Below are positions 31,370-42,153 of a stretch of DNA of 64,000 bases, piece by piece. The notes beneath the pieces were generated by a model. The model saw nothing but the letters and a program-made list of their open reading frames with translations. It was not told the DNA's origin and did not search any database. The position numbers and the translations under genes were made by a program. The DNA lies in NCBI RefSeq assembly GCF_014268935.2, contig NZ_JABWRJ020000001.1:1488001-1552000 (forward strand), read 5' to 3'. The DNA is from Pseudomonas peradeniyensis. Lineage in GTDB: Bacteria; Pseudomonadota; Gammaproteobacteria; Pseudomonadales; Pseudomonadaceae. Numbering within the stretch: position 1 is the stretch's first letter; each line of letters opens with the position of its first letter.

Positions 31370-31924
31370 ATGAACACCGAAACCAAGGCTTCGGCGCTGC
31401 GTGCCGCCCGCTGGATCTCCACGCTGCTGCTGACTGCGGCGGCCAATCTGGGCAACGCCAGCGAACTGGTGACGCCGGTCACGCTGGTGGTCGACCAGAG
31501 CCTGCCCGCGGCCCAGGCGCAGCAGCAGATCCTCGCCGCCCGCCGTTACGACACCTTCTGGAACACCGGCGACGAGGCCATGGCCCGCGCCGCGCTGGCC
31601 GCCGACTTTCGCGACAACACCCTGCCGCCGGGGCGGGCGCAGGGCGTCGAAGGGCCGCTGAAGGCTTCCCGGGCATTCCGCGCGGCGGTGCCGGACCTGC
31701 GCTGCGAGGTGCTGCAGATGATCGTCGCCGGCGATCGGGTCACCGCGGCGCTGCGCTTCACCGGCCATTTCACCGGCATGCTGGGCGAGCACCAGGGTCA
31801 GGGCCAGGCCATCGACTTCATCGCCATGGACATCTATCGCATCGCCGATGGCCGGATCGCCGAGGACTGGCATCTGGAGGACAACCTGGCGTTCATGCGC
31901 CAGGCGGGCCTGGCGGGGCTGTAG
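31370..31924 (+). CDS. Exported SnoaL-like (NTF2-fold) protein
   Basis: The 184-aa product has a probable signal peptide (ARWISTLLLTAAANLGNA, about 13-30). The remainder is a SnoaL/ester-cyclase-like NTF2 fold: ARRYDTFWNTGDEAMARAALA, VPDLRCEVLQMIVAGDRV, and IYRIADGRIAEDWHLEDN. Members bind or isomerise small hydrophobic molecules; the ligand here is unknown. AAGGAA is 8 nt before the ATG. It is divergent from the hxlR-type gene. Confidence 0.78.
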   Translation: MNTETKASALRAARWISTLLLTAAANLGNASELVTPVTLVVDQSLPAAQAQQQILAARRYDTFWNTGDEAMARAALAADFRDNTLPPGRAQGVEGPLKASRAFRAAVPDLRCEVLQMIVAGDRVTAALRFTGHFTGMLGEHQGQGQAIDFIAMDIYRIADGRIAEDWHLEDNLAFMRQAGLAGL

Positions 31925-31946
31925 GAGCGGCTTGGCCGGCCTGCAA

Positions 31947-32921
31947 TCAGCCGAACACCCGCGGCGGATTGACCGGCGCATCGCCCTGGGCCAGGGTCCA
32001 GCGGGCGATGTCGTCCTTGCGCATGAACGCCACCCCGGCATGGCTGCGGGCATAGCTGAAGAACTGGTCCAGCGCCCGCACCACGGTGGGTGTGCCGCCG
32101 ATGCGGTCATGGGCCGACAGCGACATCAGTCGACGGCGCTGGCGGCCTTCGGCGTACAGTACGTCGAACTCGTCCTTGAGCTCCTGCAGCAAGGCCGCGC
32201 CAGTCATCGCCGTGGACCCGGCGATGCGGCCGATGTCGTTGTTGCGCAGGGTGTAGGGCACCACGGCGAACGGCTTGCCGCGCACCGGGGTGATCGAGGG
32301 CTCGTCACGGGCCAGGTCGTCGATGTGGTAGAGGAAGCCCAGGTCCTGGAGGATATTCAGGGTCTCGCGGGAGTGGCGCATCCAGAACGCGTTGAAACCC
32401 AGCGGACGTTGCCCGGTGATGCGCTCGATGATGGCGCTGGCCTGCTGGTACTGGCGGCGCTCCTCGGCGGGCGTCAGGCTGTACTGGGGCGCCCAGTGCA
32501 GGCCGTGCCCGGCGGCCTCGTGACCGCGCCGGACCACCTCGGCCGCCAGCTCCGGGTAGGCTTGCACGGCCTTGCCGACCATGTGCGAAGTAACCTTGAT
32601 GCCGTGCCGGTCGAACAGCGCGAGCAGGCGCGGCACGCCTTCCAGCGGGCCATAGCGGTACCAGCTGGGGGCGATGGTGTCGGGGTAGCGTGGGTCCAGG
32701 GGCGGGAAGGGGCTTTCGGCATGCTCCGGCTGCCCGCCCGATTCGAACTGCAACGACACCGAGATCACCAGTTGCGCGCCGTTGGGCCAGAACGCCTTGC
32801 CACCGCCGCTGCCTGGCGTCGCCCCGTTGCTGCTGCCGGGTTCGCTTGCCAGTGCCGCGCCCGCCGCCACGGCGATGCCGCCGGCGAGGGTGCCTTTCAT
32901 GAAGTCTCTTCTGCTGGTCAT
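31947..32921 (-). CDS. Tat-exported polysaccharide deacetylase (NodB homology family)
   Basis: The 324-aa protein has a twin-arginine signal (TSRRDFMKGTLAGGIAVAAG) and a carbohydrate esterase 4/PuuE-type fold: LVISVSLQFESGG, VTSHMVGKAVQAYPELAAEV, RGHEAAGHGLHW (metal-site histidines) and MRHSRETLNILQDLG. The usual NodB TFDD motif is replaced by SLQFE. The closest types are therefore the uricase-linked/allantoinase-like (PuuE) deacetylases, acting on small amides rather than chitin. It is divergent from a LysR gene 108 nt away, its likely regulator. Confidence 0.78.
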   Translation of the reverse strand: MTSRRDFMKGTLAGGIAVAAGAALASEPGSSNGATPGSGGGKAFWPNGAQLVISVSLQFESGGQPEHAESPFPPLDPRYPDTIAPSWYRYGPLEGVPRLLALFDRHGIKVTSHMVGKAVQAYPELAAEVVRRGHEAAGHGLHWAPQYSLTPAEERRQYQQASAIIERITGQRPLGFNAFWMRHSRETLNILQDLGFLYHIDDLARDEPSITPVRGKPFAVVPYTLRNNDIGRIAGSTAMTGAALLQELKDEFDVLYAEGRQRRRLMSLSAHDRIGGTPTVVRALDQFFSYARSHAGVAFMRKDDIARWTLAQGDAPVNPPRVFG

Positions 32922-32967
32922 CGGTTTGCTCCTGAGTGCATGGGTTTCGATGCCGGGCAGTGTAATT

Positions 32968-32984
32968 AGCGAAAAAATCGCTAA
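32968..32984. promoter_or_regulatory. Inverted repeat in the LysR/deacetylase divergent spacer
   Basis: TAGCGA-AAAAA-TCGCTA has perfect 6-bp arms. It sits between the two divergent starts, 45 nt before the LysR ATG. It is the only clear dyad in this 108-nt AT-rich spacer and is a candidate operator for the adjacent LysR protein. This is a sequence pattern only. Confidence 0.5.
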
Positions 32985-33029
32985 TAATCAGCCGAAAGCA
33001 AAAATCATATTTCGGAAAAGTCGAAAGCT

Positions 33030-33911
33030 ATGCTGGATCAACTGGCGTTGTTCCTCACCATCATCGAAAAGGGCAGCCTGTCGGCGGCGGGCCGTGAGCG
33101 CGGACTGTCACCAGCCACGGTGTCCGAGCGCCTGTCGGCGCTGGAGGCGCATTACGGGGTGGCGCTGCTGACCCGCAGCACCCGCTCGCTCAGCCTGACC
33201 GATGCCGGTCGCCTGCTGGCCGACGGCGCCCGGCGCCTGCTGGCCGAGGCCGACGAGCTGGAGAGCCAGCTGCGCCACGGCCAGCAGAAGATCTCCGGCC
33301 TGGTGCGCCTGAGCGCCCCGGTGGACCTCGGCCAGCACTGCATCGCGCCACTGCTCGGCCGCTTCCTTGAGGCGCATCCCGATGTATCGATCGACCTGGA
33401 CCTGACCGATGGTTACGTCGACCTCGTAGGGCAGGGCATCGACTTCGCCATCCGCTACGGCACCCTGGCCGACAGCACCCTGCGCGCCCGGCCCCTGGGC
33501 GACAACCGCCGGGTGGTGTGCGCCGCGCCCGCTTACCTGCGTCGGCACGGTACACCGTTGCACCCGGACGACCTGGCGCGGCACGACTGTATCGTCATGC
33601 GCTTCGGCATCCATACCGAGCGGGTCTGGCCGTTCCGCCTGGACTCGGTGGCGCATTCGGTCAGCGTGCGCGGCCGGCGGGTTGCCAACAACGGCGAGCA
33701 GGTGCGGCGCTGGGCTGTGGACGGGCATGGCCTGTGCCTGAAGTCGCTGCGCGATGTGCGCGATGACCTGGACAGTGGCCGGCTGGTGGAGGTGCTGGGC
33801 GACTTCAGCGCCGGACCGGTGGCGCTGCAGATCGTCTATCCGCCGACCCGGGTGCAGCCGAGGCGAGTGCGGGCGTTGATGGAGATGATCGTGGCGGAGC
33901 TAGGGGCATAG
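33030..33911 (+). CDS. LysR-family transcriptional regulator
   Basis: The 293-aa protein has the N-terminal winged helix-turn-helix (MLDQLALFLTIIEKGSLSAA, then LSPATVSERLSALEAHYGV) and a substrate-binding domain (SGLVRLSAPVDLGQHCIAPL, FAIRYGTLADSTLRARPLG). The CrgA/AaeR-like LTRSTRSLSLTDAG segment is typical. It is divergent from the polysaccharide-deacetylase gene and likely regulates it. The spacer contains AT-rich TAGCGAAAAAATCGCTA, an inverted repeat at about 32968-32984 that is a plausible operator. Effector unknown. Confidence 0.9.
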   Translation: MLDQLALFLTIIEKGSLSAAGRERGLSPATVSERLSALEAHYGVALLTRSTRSLSLTDAGRLLADGARRLLAEADELESQLRHGQQKISGLVRLSAPVDLGQHCIAPLLGRFLEAHPDVSIDLDLTDGYVDLVGQGIDFAIRYGTLADSTLRARPLGDNRRVVCAAPAYLRRHGTPLHPDDLARHDCIVMRFGIHTERVWPFRLDSVAHSVSVRGRRVANNGEQVRRWAVDGHGLCLKSLRDVRDDLDSGRLVEVLGDFSAGPVALQIVYPPTRVQPRRVRALMEMIVAELGA

Positions 33912-33924
33912 AGTTGAACGGGGC

Positions 33925-33947
33925 CCTGTGGGAGCGGCCTTGTGCCC
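33925..33947. repeat. Partial REP type 2 unit
   Basis: CTGTGGGAGCGGCCTTGTGCCC is a truncated single copy of the type 2 REP, 14 nt after the LysR stop. No facing partner is present before the next gene. Confidence 0.65.
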
Positions 33948-34025
33948 ATGCATCTGCTGTGAACACCCAGAAGTAGCGCTGGACTATAGTGATGAGCGGC
34001 CAGTGCGTGACGACAAGGGACTTTG

Positions 34026-35594
34026 ATGGCAGCAGCCAGGAAACAGACTGATGACGGCGTCTTCGCGGTGACCGGCGAGGGCCGCGCCGTGTCGTTGTTC
34101 CGCCTGGTGCTGGGTTTCATGGCGGTGGTGATGCTGGCATTCGTGCTGATCGAGGGCTGGCGGATCTGGCGCGAGTACCGGCAGGCGTTCGGCGATGCCG
34201 AGAATGCGGTCACCAACCTGGCCCGGGCCACGGCCCAGCACGCCGAGGACGCCATCCGCCAGGTGGACGCGATCACCGCGGTCTTGGCCGAGCGCCTGGA
34301 AGGCGATGGCTTTGTCCATGTCGATCGACCGCGGATGCACGCCCTGTTAAAGCAACAGGTGCAGATCATGCCGCAGTTGCACGGCCTGTTCGTCTATGGC
34401 GCCGATGGCAGTTGGATCGTCACCGACAAGGATGCCGTGCCGCCGGGCGCCAATAACGCCGACCGCGACTATTTCATCTACCACCAGACCCACGCCGATC
34501 GCCAGGTGCGTATCGGCTCGGTGGTGCGCAGCCGTTCCACGGGCGACCTGATCATCCCCATCTCGCGGCGCCTGGACCTCCCCGATGGGCGCTTCGCCGG
34601 GGTGCTGCTGGGCACCATCAAGGTCGACTGGTTCGTGCGTTACTACGGTGATTTCAAGATCGATGAACGTGGCGCCCTGGTGCTGGCCAAGCGCGACGGC
34701 ACCATCCTCGTGCGCCGGCCGTTCGTCGAGCAGGTCATTGGTCGCAGCCTGGCCGGCAGCGAGATCTTCCGACTTTACCTGCCCTACGCCAGCGAAGGGG
34801 TGGCCGAGGCGGTGGCGGTGGTTGATGGCACCACTCGGCTGTATGCGTTCCGCGCGCTGTCCAGCTATCCGCTGGTGGTGCAGGCGGGCTTGTCCCGCGA
34901 GTCGATCGTCGCGCCCTGGCGGCATGACATGATCAAGTCACTGGCCGTGCTGGTCCTGCTGCTGGTCGGCCTGGCCGGCTTCGGTTGGATCGTCCTGCGC
35001 CAATTGCGCGAGCGCATCGCCATCGAGCGCGCGCTGCACCAGGCCCACCAGACCCTCAAGGCGCTGGCCCTGAGTGACAGCCTGACCGGGCTGGGCAACC
35101 GCCGGCGGCTGGATGCGGTGTTCGAACCGGAGATCCGTCGGGCGCGGCGCCAGGGCCGGCCGCTGGCACTGGTGATGCTCGACCTGGACTACTTCAAGGC
35201 CTACAACGACCGCTATGGCCACCCGGCGGGCGACCAGTGCCTGCGGCGTTTCGCCGAGCTGTTGCGACAGGCGCTGAAGCGCCCAGGGGATCTGGCGGTG
35301 CGTTATGGTGGCGAGGAGTTCACCCTGTTGTTGCCCGATACCGATGTCCAGGGTGCCAGCCAGATCGTCCAGGAGATCCTGCAGCTGTTGCGTCGGCTGA
35401 GCATCGAGCATGCCGGCAGCCCGTTGGGGCATGTCACGGCCAGTGCCGGTATCGCGGTGGGCGCACCGACGCTGGAGACGGTGACCCCGGAGAACCTGAT
35501 GGCGGCGGCGGATGCGGCGCTTTATGAAGCCAAGCGCCAGGGGCGGGATCGCTACTGCCTGGCGGCCAGCGTGGAGCAGCATCCGGCGCATTGA
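34026..35594 (+). CDS. Membrane diguanylate cyclase with periplasmic Cache-type sensor
   Basis: The 522-aa protein makes cyclic di-GMP. It has a first membrane span (about 24-44, LFRLVLGFMAVVMLAFVLIE), a periplasmic double-Cache-like sensor (about 45-295, with DGSWIVTDKDAVPPGANNAD and YFIYHQTHAD) and a second span (about 305-325). A GGDEF domain ends it. The active site reads GGEEF, normally active. The inhibitory I-site RxxD (RPGD) lies five residues upstream. ATG 34026 follows AAGGGA. It appears monocistronic. The sensed ligand is unknown. Confidence 0.92.
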   Translation: MAAARKQTDDGVFAVTGEGRAVSLFRLVLGFMAVVMLAFVLIEGWRIWREYRQAFGDAENAVTNLARATAQHAEDAIRQVDAITAVLAERLEGDGFVHVDRPRMHALLKQQVQIMPQLHGLFVYGADGSWIVTDKDAVPPGANNADRDYFIYHQTHADRQVRIGSVVRSRSTGDLIIPISRRLDLPDGRFAGVLLGTIKVDWFVRYYGDFKIDERGALVLAKRDGTILVRRPFVEQVIGRSLAGSEIFRLYLPYASEGVAEAVAVVDGTTRLYAFRALSSYPLVVQAGLSRESIVAPWRHDMIKSLAVLVLLLVGLAGFGWIVLRQLRERIAIERALHQAHQTLKALALSDSLTGLGNRRRLDAVFEPEIRRARRQGRPLALVMLDLDYFKAYNDRYGHPAGDQCLRRFAELLRQALKRPGDLAVRYGGEEFTLLLPDTDVQGASQIVQEILQLLRRLSIEHAGSPLGHVTASAGIAVGAPTLETVTPENLMAAADAALYEAKRQGRDRYCLAASVEQHPAH

Positions 35595-35639
35595 CGCGGC
35601 AGGAGATCGCCCAGGAATCGGTAGCATTGTGCGGTCTTT

Positions 35640-35728
35640 CGTGGGAGCGGGCTTGCCCCGCGATAGCGTCCGATCAGGCAATGAGGGTGCCCGGTCAGGC
35701 CTCATCGCGGGGCAAGCCCGCTCCCACG
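35640..35728. repeat. REP type 1 inverted pair between diguanylate cyclase and rnz
   Basis: Facing units (CGTGGGAGCGGGCTTGCCCC... and its inverse) with about 38 nt between lie in the spacer of two convergent genes. This is the classic location for REP elements, where they may help terminate or protect the 3' ends. Confidence 0.9.
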
Positions 35729-35748
35729 AAAGGTCTCTGTCCGGGGCG

Positions 35749-36708
35749 TTACTCCACCTCGACCAACACCCCATCACGGCCAAGCCGATAACGCTGCAGG
35801 TCCCGGGCCAGGGTCAGGTGCCCGTTGTAATGAGCCTGCGCTTCTTCACGCACCTCCTCGATGGAGCCGCCACGCCCACCGCCCGACTGGTAGCGAGCAC
35901 TGAAATGCGTCAGCACCAGGTTCCTCACGCCAGCCGTTTCGGCAAAGCGCGCCACCGCTGCAGCGGTGCTGTGGCCGAAGGTGGCCTGGGCACGCTCGAC
36001 CACCGGCTGGGTGAAGGTCGCCTCGTGGACCAGCACATCCACGTTAGCCGCCAGCGTGCTCAACAGCTCCGGGCGGTCGTTGTCGCCGCAGACGATGATC
36101 CGCTGCGCCGGGCGCGTCGGTTGCAGGTAGGCCTGCGGGTCGAGCTGGCGTCCCTCGTGCTCGACAGTTCTGCCACGGGCCAGTTGCCCCCACAACGGCC
36201 CGGCGGGGATGCCGTCGGCCTGCAGGCGCTGGGTGTCCAGCCGTGGCTCTGGGTCACGCTCCTCGAACACGAAACCGTAGGATGGCACCCGATGCGACAG
36301 CTCGACCACACCGATCTGCACATTGCCATGTTCCAGCCCGGTGAAGGTCTCGACCGGCTGCATCTGCAGCTCGAAGGGCAGGTAGGTATCGCTGACCGCC
36401 AGGCTCTGGCGCACCCAGGCCTGCAGCTCGGCCGGCAGCACCAGCTGCAAGGGTTCCTTGCGCCCCGACATGCCGGCGCTGGCCAGCAGCCCCGGCAAGC
36501 CGAAGCAGTGGTCGCCGTGCACATGGGTGATGAGGATGGCGCGCAGGTCGCGCACCGACAGCGGGCTGTGCAGCAACTGGTGCTGGGTGCCTTCGCCGCA
36601 ATCGACCAGGTACCAGCCGGTGCCGGAGGATTCGATGACCGCGGTCGCACTGACGTTGCGGGCCTTGGTGGGCACACCGGAAGAGGTGCCCAGAAACTGC
36701 AGGTCCAT
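35749..36708 (-). CDS. rnz: Ribonuclease Z (tRNA 3'-endonuclease)
   Basis: The 319-aa metallo-beta-lactamase-fold enzyme cuts the 3' trailer of tRNA precursors. It starts [20 protein letters not shown] and has the zinc motif [10 protein letters not shown] (about 64-70). Further His/Asp ligands follow in [21 protein letters not shown] and FSARY...LTHFSARYQ. The length is usual for the bacterial short form. The start at 36708 is fixed by the conserved MDLQFLGT opening. An in-frame upstream extension (to 36810) lacks similarity. Confidence 0.95.
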   Translation of the reverse strand: MDLQFLGTSSGVPTKARNVSATAVIESSGTGWYLVDCGEGTQHQLLHSPLSVRDLRAILITHVHGDHCFGLPGLLASAGMSGRKEPLQLVLPAELQAWVRQSLAVSDTYLPFELQMQPVETFTGLEHGNVQIGVVELSHRVPSYGFVFEERDPEPRLDTQRLQADGIPAGPLWGQLARGRTVEHEGRQLDPQAYLQPTRPAQRIIVCGDNDRPELLSTLAANVDVLVHEATFTQPVVERAQATFGHSTAAAVARFAETAGVRNLVLTHFSARYQSGGGRGGSIEEVREEAQAHYNGHLTLARDLQRYRLGRDGVLVEVE

Positions 36709-36852
36709 TGCCTGACTCCTTGATTCGACGTTGTTGCGGCCCCGCAGTGCGGGGCGCGCGGAGGCTAGCATGGTGCTGCCGGAGGGGCCAGTGCTGCTTC
36801 CTGCTGTCACCGGACCGCTCCCAACATCGAGCTTACGCGCTACCAGGCCGGA

Positions 36853-37653
36853 CTAGTAGACACCGCCCTGGGCGCTGGTAGCGGCCCCTTCCTTGAACTT
36901 GCCCGCCAACCCCTGCAAGCCGCGCATCAGCACCGTGGTGTCCACTCCCACGGCGACGAACGCCGCGCCCAGCTCGATATACCGGCGCGCCAGCGCTTCG
37001 TCGGCGCTGAGGATCCCCGCCGCCTTGCCGGCACGGCCGATGCGCACGATGGCGTCGTCGATGGCCGCCTGCACTTCTGGATGCCCCGGGTTGCCCCGGT
37101 GGCCCATGGCGGCGCTGAGGTCGGCGGGGCCGATGAACACGCCATCGACGCCTTCGACAGCGCAGATCGCATCGAGGTTGGCCAGGCCTTCGCGGTTCTC
37201 CACCTGCACCAGCAGGCACATCTGTTCGTCGGCCTGGTCCAGGTAGTCGGGCAGGCTGTTCCAGCGCGACGCTCGTGCCAACGCGCTGCCGACACCGCGC
37301 ATGCCGTGGGGCGGGTAGCGCATCGCCCGCACCAGCTGGCGTGCCTGCTCGGCGCTTTCGACCATGGGCACCAGCAGGGTCTGCGCGCCGATATCCAGCA
37401 ACTGCTTGATCAGCGCGGTATCGCCGATCACCGGGCGCACGATGGGTTGGGCCGGGTAGGGCGCCAGCGCCTGCAACTGGCCGAGCAGGCTGCGCAGGTC
37501 GTTGGGCGCGTGCTCGCCGTCGAGCAGCAGCCAGTCGAAACCGGCATTGGCCGCCAGCTCCGCGCAGTACGGGTCGGCCAGGCCGAGCCACAGGCCGATC
37601 TGCGCCTGGCCAGCGCGCAGGCGTTGCTTGAAGGTGTTGATGGGCATGTCCAT
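36853..37653 (-). CDS. hpaI: 4-hydroxy-2-oxo-heptane-1,7-dioate aldolase
   Basis: The 266-aa class II HpcH/HpaI aldolase splits 4-hydroxy-2-ketopimelate into pyruvate and succinic semialdehyde, the last step of homoprotocatechuate meta-cleavage. It has [29 protein letters not shown], the metal-binding VQVENREG and [17 protein letters not shown], and the LLVPMVES segment. It is the last gene of the minus-strand hpa operon, 9 nt after hpaH. Confidence 0.94.
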   Translation of the reverse strand: MDMPINTFKQRLRAGQAQIGLWLGLADPYCAELAANAGFDWLLLDGEHAPNDLRSLLGQLQALAPYPAQPIVRPVIGDTALIKQLLDIGAQTLLVPMVESAEQARQLVRAMRYPPHGMRGVGSALARASRWNSLPDYLDQADEQMCLLVQVENREGLANLDAICAVEGVDGVFIGPADLSAAMGHRGNPGHPEVQAAIDDAIVRIGRAGKAAGILSADEALARRYIELGAAFVAVGVDTTVLMRGLQGLAGKFKEGAATSAQGGVY

Positions 37654-37662
37654 GGCGGGTCC

Positions 37663-38466
37663 TCAGATGAATCGGCAGGCGATCGAACCGAGTTGATCGT
37701 AGTCGACGTGGAAGGTATCGCCGGGGCGGGCGGCCACTGGGCGGGTGAACGAGCCGCCGAGAATGATCTGGCCGGCTTCGAGGCCCACGTCGTATGGCGC
37801 CAGCTTGTTGGCCAGCCAGGCCACGCCCTTGGCCGGATGGTTGAGCACCGCCGCCGACACGCCGGACTCCTCGATCACGCCATTGCGGTACAGCACCGCC
37901 GGTACCTTGCGCAGGTCGACGTCGCCCGGGCGTACCGCGCGACCGCCCATGACCACGCCGGCGTTGGCGGCGTTGTCGGAGATGGTGTCGAACACCTTGC
38001 GGGTGGCGCCGCTGAGCGGGTCGACCTGCTGGATGCGCGCGTCGATGATCTCCAGGGCCGGAATCACCCACTCGGTGGCCTCGAGCACGTCGAACAGGCT
38101 CACGTTCGGCCCCTTGAGCGGCTTGCCGAGAATGAACGCCAGCTCCACCTCGACCCGGGGCACGATGAAGCGCTCGAAGGGAATGTCGCTGCCTTCGTCG
38201 AACAGCATGTCGTCGAGCAGCGCGCCGTAGTCCGGCTCGGTGATGTTCGAGGAGACCTGCATGGCCCGGGAGGTGAGGCCGATCTTGTGGCCGACCAGCT
38301 TGCGGCCGTCCTTGATCTTCTGTGCCACCCAGGCACGCTGGATGGCGTAGGCGTCCTCGATGCTGATCGAGGGGTGTTCCAGGGAGAACTGGCCGACCTG
38401 TTCGCGGGTGCGCTCGGCCTGGTCGAGGCGGGCGGCGGCTTGCTGGATAATGCGGGCGTCGAGCAT
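37663..38466 (-). CDS. hpaH: 2-oxo-hept-4-ene-1,7-dioate hydratase
   Basis: The 267-aa FAH/hydratase-family enzyme adds water to 2-oxohept-4-enedioate. It starts [20 protein letters not shown], with the HpaH segments [27 protein letters not shown] (acidic metal ligands) and [16 protein letters not shown]. The start at 38466 follows a ribosome site and avoids a non-homologous in-frame extension overlapping hpaF. It lies between hpaF and hpaI, 7 nt from the former. Confidence 0.94.
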   Translation of the reverse strand: MLDARIIQQAAARLDQAERTREQVGQFSLEHPSISIEDAYAIQRAWVAQKIKDGRKLVGHKIGLTSRAMQVSSNITEPDYGALLDDMLFDEGSDIPFERFIVPRVEVELAFILGKPLKGPNVSLFDVLEATEWVIPALEIIDARIQQVDPLSGATRKVFDTISDNAANAGVVMGGRAVRPGDVDLRKVPAVLYRNGVIEESGVSAAVLNHPAKGVAWLANKLAPYDVGLEAGQIILGGSFTRPVAARPGDTFHVDYDQLGSIACRFI

Positions 38467-38473
38467 GGAGACC

Positions 38474-38884
38474 TCAGGGCTGACGGGTGAACAGGGGATG
38501 CAGGCTGCTGTGCTTGGCGTCGTACACCTGCGCCTGGCTTTCATCGATCTGCAGGGTCACGCCGACCGGGCGACGTTCCAGCAGCGCGTCCAGCTGCCGA
38601 CGCAGCACCGCCAGCAGCGCATCGCCGACCTGCCGGTGCACCGCGGTGCTACGACCGCTGCCCATGCGCAGGTTGGCGTAGACGAAGCCGTAGTCGCCGC
38701 GGCCATCGGCGATCGCCGCGTGGGCGGCCGGGTAGGCCAGCACGCGGGTGCCGCCGGTGGGGAACACCTGTCGATCATCTTCATCGCGCTGGGCGAGCAT
38801 GCAGTCGGCCAGGGCGCGGCACAGGCCGGGCATATCGGCGTCGACTTCGATGTCCGGGCTGTAGAGCAGGACCAGATGGGGCAT
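38474..38884 (-). CDS. hpaF: 5-carboxymethyl-2-hydroxymuconate delta-isomerase
   Basis: The 136-aa tautomerase-superfamily protein has Pro1 as catalytic base after Met removal ([20 protein letters not shown]). Other family segments are [20 protein letters not shown] and [10 protein letters not shown]. It isomerises the dehydrogenase product before decarboxylation. It is slightly longer than the E. coli enzyme but within the family range. It follows hpaD by 11 nt in the operon. Confidence 0.93.
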   Translation of the reverse strand: MPHLVLLYSPDIEVDADMPGLCRALADCMLAQRDEDDRQVFPTGGTRVLAYPAAHAAIADGRGDYGFVYANLRMGSGRSTAVHRQVGDALLAVLRRQLDALLERRPVGVTLQIDESQAQVYDAKHSSLHPLFTRQP

Positions 38885-38895
38885 GACGGTGCTCC

Positions 38896-39819
38896 TTACA
38901 GGCGGCTGGTGGAGGTGACGCCGGCCGGGTTCGAGGCCTGGGCGGCGGGGATCGCGCGGCCGTCCTGCGGGGTGACCGGGAAGATCGCGTTGATCTGGCC
39001 GGTGCCGGAGGAGCCGAAGTACGGCGTCACCACCTCGGCCTTGCCGTCGTACTGCGACCAGCCCAGGGCGCCGAGCAGCATGGCGGTGTCGTGCATGAAG
39101 CCTTCGCCGTGGCCCTTGACCGCGTACTCGGGCAGCATTGCGCAGAAGTCGGCCCAGTCGCCGTCCTGCCACATGCGCACCACGCGGTGGTCGAGGGTCT
39201 CCAGGAACGGGCTCCATACCTTGGTGGCAAAGTCCGGGGCCTGGCCGTTCTGGGCGAAACGGTGCGACAGCGAGCCACTGGCGAGGAAGGCCACGGTGCC
39301 GTCGTAGTGGTCCTCGACCGCCTTGCGCATGGCCCAGCCCAGGCGCGCGCTGTCGTTGAGGTAGTGCGAGGTGCACAGGGCCGAGACCGAGATCACCTTG
39401 AAGTGACGGTCGGCGTTCATGTAGCGCATCGGCACCAGGGTGCCGTATTCCGGGGCCAGGGTGGTGGCGTCGTGGGCCATGGTCTCCACGCCCAGGCGGT
39501 TGCACTCCTCGGCGAGGATCCGCCCCAGTTCGGGGTTGCCGGGGAAGCCGTAGTCCATGTTGGCGATGAAGTGCGGCAGTTCGTTGCTGGTGTACAGGCC
39601 TTCGAAATGCGCGGCGCAGTTGATGTGGTAGTTGGCGTTGACCAGCCAGTGGGTGTCGAACACGACGATGGTGTCCACGCCCAGTTCGCGGCAGCGCCGG
39701 CCGATCTCGTGGTGGCCGTCGATGGCCGCCTGGCGAAAGCCCTGGCGCGGGCCGGGCAGTTCGGACAGGTACATCGAGGGCACATGGGTGATCTTGGCGG
39801 CGAGAGCGAGTTTGCCCAT
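38896..39819 (-). CDS. hpaD: 3,4-dihydroxyphenylacetate 2,3-dioxygenase
   Basis: The 307-aa extradiol (LigB-type class III) dioxygenase opens the homoprotocatechuate ring. It starts MGKLALAAKITHVPSMYLSE, with iron-binding and catalytic histidines in AKITHVPS, FDTHWLVN and ASGSLSHRF, and the HPCD-type MHDTAMLLGALGWSQYDGK. Start 39819 is preceded by AGGAGATT. The in-frame upstream ORF extension is REP sequence. A 97-nt REP-containing spacer separates it from hpaE upstream. Confidence 0.94.
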   Translation of the reverse strand: MGKLALAAKITHVPSMYLSELPGPRQGFRQAAIDGHHEIGRRCRELGVDTIVVFDTHWLVNANYHINCAAHFEGLYTSNELPHFIANMDYGFPGNPELGRILAEECNRLGVETMAHDATTLAPEYGTLVPMRYMNADRHFKVISVSALCTSHYLNDSARLGWAMRKAVEDHYDGTVAFLASGSLSHRFAQNGQAPDFATKVWSPFLETLDHRVVRMWQDGDWADFCAMLPEYAVKGHGEGFMHDTAMLLGALGWSQYDGKAEVVTPYFGSSGTGQINAIFPVTPQDGRAIPAAQASNPAGVTSTSRL

Positions 39820-39850
39820 GGGAATCTCCTGTGATTGTTGTTGTGGCCGC

Positions 39851-39912
39851 ATCGCGGGGCAAGCCCGCTCCCACGAACCGATGCCTTTGTGGGAGCGGAC
39901 TTGTCCCGCGAT
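39851..39912. repeat. REP type 1 inverted pair between hpaE and hpaD
   Basis: ATCGCGGGGCAAGCCCGCTC (39851 on) faces GTGGGAGCGGACTTGTCCCG (39889 on). The second arm has two compensating substitutions in its stem (GGACTTGTCC), so the inner hairpin is kept. It is placed inside a polycistronic transcript and may uncouple expression of hpaE from hpaDFHI. Confidence 0.9.
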
Positions 39913-39916
39913 GACG

Positions 39917-41373
<1,457 letters not shown>

Positions 41374-41377
<4 letters not shown>

Positions 41378-42153
41378 GCTGTTGCCTCGTGTGCTTTGCG
41401 GGCGAAGAACTCGGCTTCGCTGACGATTCGGTTGACCAGGCGGCCGACGCCTTGCACTTCCACCACCACCTCGTCGCCCGGCACCACGTCGGCCAGGCCT
41501 TCCGGTGTGCCGGTGGCGATCATGTCGCCGGGCTGCAGGGTCATGAAGCTGGAGAAGTATTCGATCAGGTAGGGGATGTCGAAGATCATGTCGGCGGTGC
41601 TGCCTTGCTGTTTCAGCTCGCCGTTGATCCAGGTGCGCAGCGTCAGCTTCGACGGATCCGGCACGTCGGCGACGTCGACGATCCACGGGCCCACCGGGGT
41701 GGTGGCGTCGCGGTTCTTCACCCTCAGGTTGGGGCGGTAGTAGTTCTCCAGGTAGTCGCGGATGGCGTAGTCGTTGCACACCGTGTAGCCGGCCAGGTAG
41801 TCGAGGGCGTCCTCGCGCCGGACGTTGCGCGCCGGCTTGCCGATCACCGCCACCAGCTCGCACTCGTAGTGCATGTACTTGACGTTGTCCGGGCGCCAGG
41901 TGACCTGCTCGTGCCCGGTGTAGGTGCCCGGCGACTTGATGAACGCCAGCGGTTCGGTGGGCGGGGTGAAGGCCAGCTCGGCGGCGTGGTCGGCGTAGTT
42001 CAGGCCCAGGGCGAACATGTTGCCGGTGGCCGGCGGCAGCCAGGTGACCTGGTCGGCATGGACCAGGCGACCATCGGCCAGGCGCAGTTGCTGGTCGTCC
42101 TCGACGGTGACCTGATGGACCTGGCCGTCGAACTGGATACGGGCGTGCTTCAT
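41374..42153 (-). CDS. hpaG2: Homoprotocatechuate isomerase/decarboxylase, C-terminal-type subunit
   Basis: The 259-aa FAH-family protein has an extra N-terminal domain (MKHARIQFDGQVHQVTVEDD), LGLNYADHAAELAF, metal-ligand residues in YMHYECELVAVIGKPA and the closing GTPEGLADVVPGDEV. It matches the C-terminal half of the fused E. coli HpaG. Here the two halves are separate genes, as in other pseudomonads. It overlaps hpaE (ATGA) and hpaG1 by 4 nt. It decarboxylates or isomerises 5-oxo-pent-3-ene-1,2,5-tricarboxylate. Confidence 0.92.
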